Shown piece by piece: positions 62,061 to 64,000 of a DNA stretch of 64,000 nt. The stretch's first letter is position 1; each line of letters opens with the position of its first letter. This stretch comes from Icerya purchasi (Eukaryota > Arthropoda > Insecta > Hemiptera > Monophlebidae). Position numbers and translations under genes: made by a program. The stretch spans positions 513,690,815 to 513,754,814 of the forward strand of contig CM077115.1 in assembly GCA_039619475.1 (NCBI GenBank). Direction: 5' to 3'. The notes beneath the pieces were generated by a model, which worked only from the letters and a program-made list of their open reading frames with translations, was not told the DNA's origin and did not search any database.

Positions 62061-62985
62061 TCCTGAAACAAATCTTTATAACAACTATAATAAAATTGAT
62101 GTGATTTAAGCTGGAAATAGGATATTTTGCAATAAAATCACTGTTTTTGCATCTTAGGTGCTAATATTTTTGGGGTAAAACGGTATTTTCCCTTTAAAAT
62201 TTGATGTTTTGTCAAAATATTGAAATTTTAGTCCTAAATGATGTAATTTCTGCATGAAGAGTACTTTTTAGCCTGAGCTGTATACTTCTTGATGTGGTAT
62301 TCCATTCATTGTGAAGCTATGTTTGAACGGGTTCATGTCTAGTTATGGGAGGTTTACAGAACTTTTCTACTGTATCGGTTATAGTAGAATGGTTGTTGTA
62401 TGTTAGTGAGATGATAGTTTTTGATTGTGAATAATAAATATGGGTAAGAGGTGGAGTGTATCCCATCAAGCAGGGAGAGTACTGTTTGGTAATTATCTCT
62501 AACATTTGTACACATTGCAAGACAGATATATTATGTCTAGTCAAAATTAGTTGATATGTATCGTTCCAGTTTTACATTAAACGTTCACACTGAGTGATGC
62601 GACAGGCTAGACAACATCAAGATTCATTCAATCATTATATTATTTTACACCATTTTCTGATGTTTTGCTCCATTTTTTACATCTGATCAGCACTTTTGAT
62701 GTTTTTTTGTTAATTTTCAAGGGTACAAACTTCATAATGTGAAGTTATTTTAGTTATTTCAACACTCGTTACTCACAAATAAAATACAATATCTTAAACA
62801 CACTCAGCATGAAAAAAAAAAAAAAAACCTTACAAACAGAAATAATCAATGAATTGCTTAGAAATTTTAATGAAATCTAAGAAACACATTAAATATGAAA
62901 ATGCATATATTTTTTCAATCAATGATCAAAACTAGCAGTTTCAGAAATCTAAAAACCCCCAAAAGAGGTACACAATAAATAATTT
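61542..62985. other. Spacer between the inverted-repeat arms (1444 bp)
   Basis: This is unique sequence separating the two arms. Its left part holds the degraded frames just described. The rest is AT-rich, with a 75-codon minus frame at 62317-62544 that I do not recognise and an A-run at about 62813-62827. Confidence 0.6.
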
Positions 62986-64000
62986 ATGATGAAAATTAAG
63001 AAGATTATGAACAATAGTGATAATACATCTGGATATAAGTCTATTAATATATGTGAAATGGATCTATTTTAAATATCTGGTGATGAATCTGTATAAATGA
63101 TCAAGTATATTGAATACTATATAATGCTAATACTCACGAGTATATGATGAGCTCAAGACCAGTTTCTATGGAACTGTGAATGTGATGAAATTTATTTAGG
63201 AAAAGGAAGAACTAACCAAATTTCCTTACACAGAAGGTTTGATTCATTTACTGATGGAAATGAATGTTGATAAGAATAAATATACAAATAATGGTTTAGC
63301 ACTATATGAACAAATACTGGAATTTACTGGATCTCATGTATGTGTTACTGGTGTATTAAAGGGAACTCCACTTACTAAATATAGAAAAAAAAAATATGTT
63401 CTCCGTTTCAATCTAACATACATAGTATAAAAGTTTATCCTGGTGAAACAAAAAAAAAAAAAGAAACATACATATAGCATTTGTCGCAAAGTATATCTTG
63501 AAGATCCTCTTATAAATTTATTCTGACGAACCTAATGAAGCGGTTGAATGATTATTGATACTACACACATCTAAACAACTGGAAAATACTGATATAGATG
63601 CTGGAATTTGAATGATACAAGAAAAGTTGGTAGAAGAAGGATATAATCAGTTAAATTAATCTTTTTATGCCGTATATTATGAATATTTAATAATTAACTG
63701 ATATAATTTAACATTGAAGCAATGATCATTTTTATTGATTATGATGAATGTCATAAAAATTATTGAATAAATTTTAAACAAAATTGAATTAGATCTTTCA
63801 TTATTATCTATCATTATATCGAATTATAAAATGTACTTCAAAGGATAGTTAATCGTCACATTCAGACATATAATGTATGAGATAAATGAAAAAATCTTCA
63901 AAGATGGTGAAAAATTGAGTAAAATTGTGTGAAAGGTATTAAAACACTAAAAAAAATGATGGAAAATATTATAAATTGATGAAAAAACAGCGCAAAAAGG
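62986..64000. repeat. Large inverted repeat, right arm (to window edge)
   Basis: This is the reverse complement of 60527-61541. The symmetry starts at ATGATGAAAATTAAGAAG near 62986 and is still intact at the last base of the window, so the true arm is longer. Confidence 0.9.
63149..63658 (+). pseudogene. Broken virus-like element gene, right-arm copy
   Basis: This is the same reading as 60869-61378 on the opposite strand, with the same stops in the same places. The central open piece 63239-63430 is identical in protein sequence to 61288-61097. The shared disabling changes mean the gene was already dead when the arm was duplicated or copied. Confidence 0.45.

Overview
The window is animal nuclear DNA, most probably from an insect. 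It is very AT-rich, its genes are interrupted by GT-AG introns, it holds a two-exon Frizzled receptor and a zinc-finger gene that resembles the insect 'protein on ecdysone puffs', and it is crowded with decayed arthropod-type mobile elements. I cannot name the species; the mix of relics would suit a hemipteran, but that is a guess. There are no prokaryotic operons, rRNA genes or CRISPR arrays.

Layout. 1-2000: a broken piggyBac-type transposase and a 212-bp element flanked by TTAA. 1698-18464, minus strand: eight phase-consistent exons of a Pep-like RNA/chromatin-associated zinc-finger protein (418 codons, 3' end off the left edge). Its introns hold a tRNA-derived SINE, microsatellites, a diverged tandem duplication and a mariner relic. 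20.1-21.5 kb, minus: a gypsy-type integrase relic split by a 546-bp TIR element rich in a short internal repeat. 22.6-24.5 kb: a 1.9-kb element with perfect 33-bp terminal inverted repeats and a 9-bp target duplication. 24.8-25.3 kb: a hAT-type MITE inside an older repeat whose empty-site relative lies at 31.8-32.1 kb. 28.8-29.3 kb: a tentative small gene. 29.55-30.25 kb: a hAT relic. 31.3 kb: a 51-bp-arm perfect hairpin. 32494-39340, plus strand: the complete coding sequence of a frizzled gene (602 aa) with one 5-kb intron. 44.0-44.5 kb: a shrunken IS630/mariner-like transposase. 46.4-49.2 kb, minus: a nearly full-length but frameshifted Jockey-type LINE ORF2. 50.5-51.4 kb, plus: the RNase H and C-terminal end of a second LINE. 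51845-52045: the first coding exon of a probable S28 (prolylcarboxypeptidase-like) serine protease.

53.4-64 kb is the strangest part. It contains a decayed tandem array whose unit carries an AAATTAGTCTAAGTATATTT-like core, a hAT-type MITE inserted in one unit, a broken gene of about 340 codons (56071-57091), further degraded reading frames, and at the right edge a 1015-bp inverted repeat whose arms match wherever I compared them (60527-61541 and 62986-64000). Each arm carries the same broken gene, which looks to me like a protein family seen in high-copy arthropod virus-like or Polinton-like elements. This region is the best candidate for something undescribed, but it is decayed, and the inverted repeat could also be an assembly artefact.

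The cellular genes are unrelated in function: frizzled is a Wnt receptor at the plasma membrane, the Pep-like protein is nuclear, and the S28 protease would be secreted or lysosomal.
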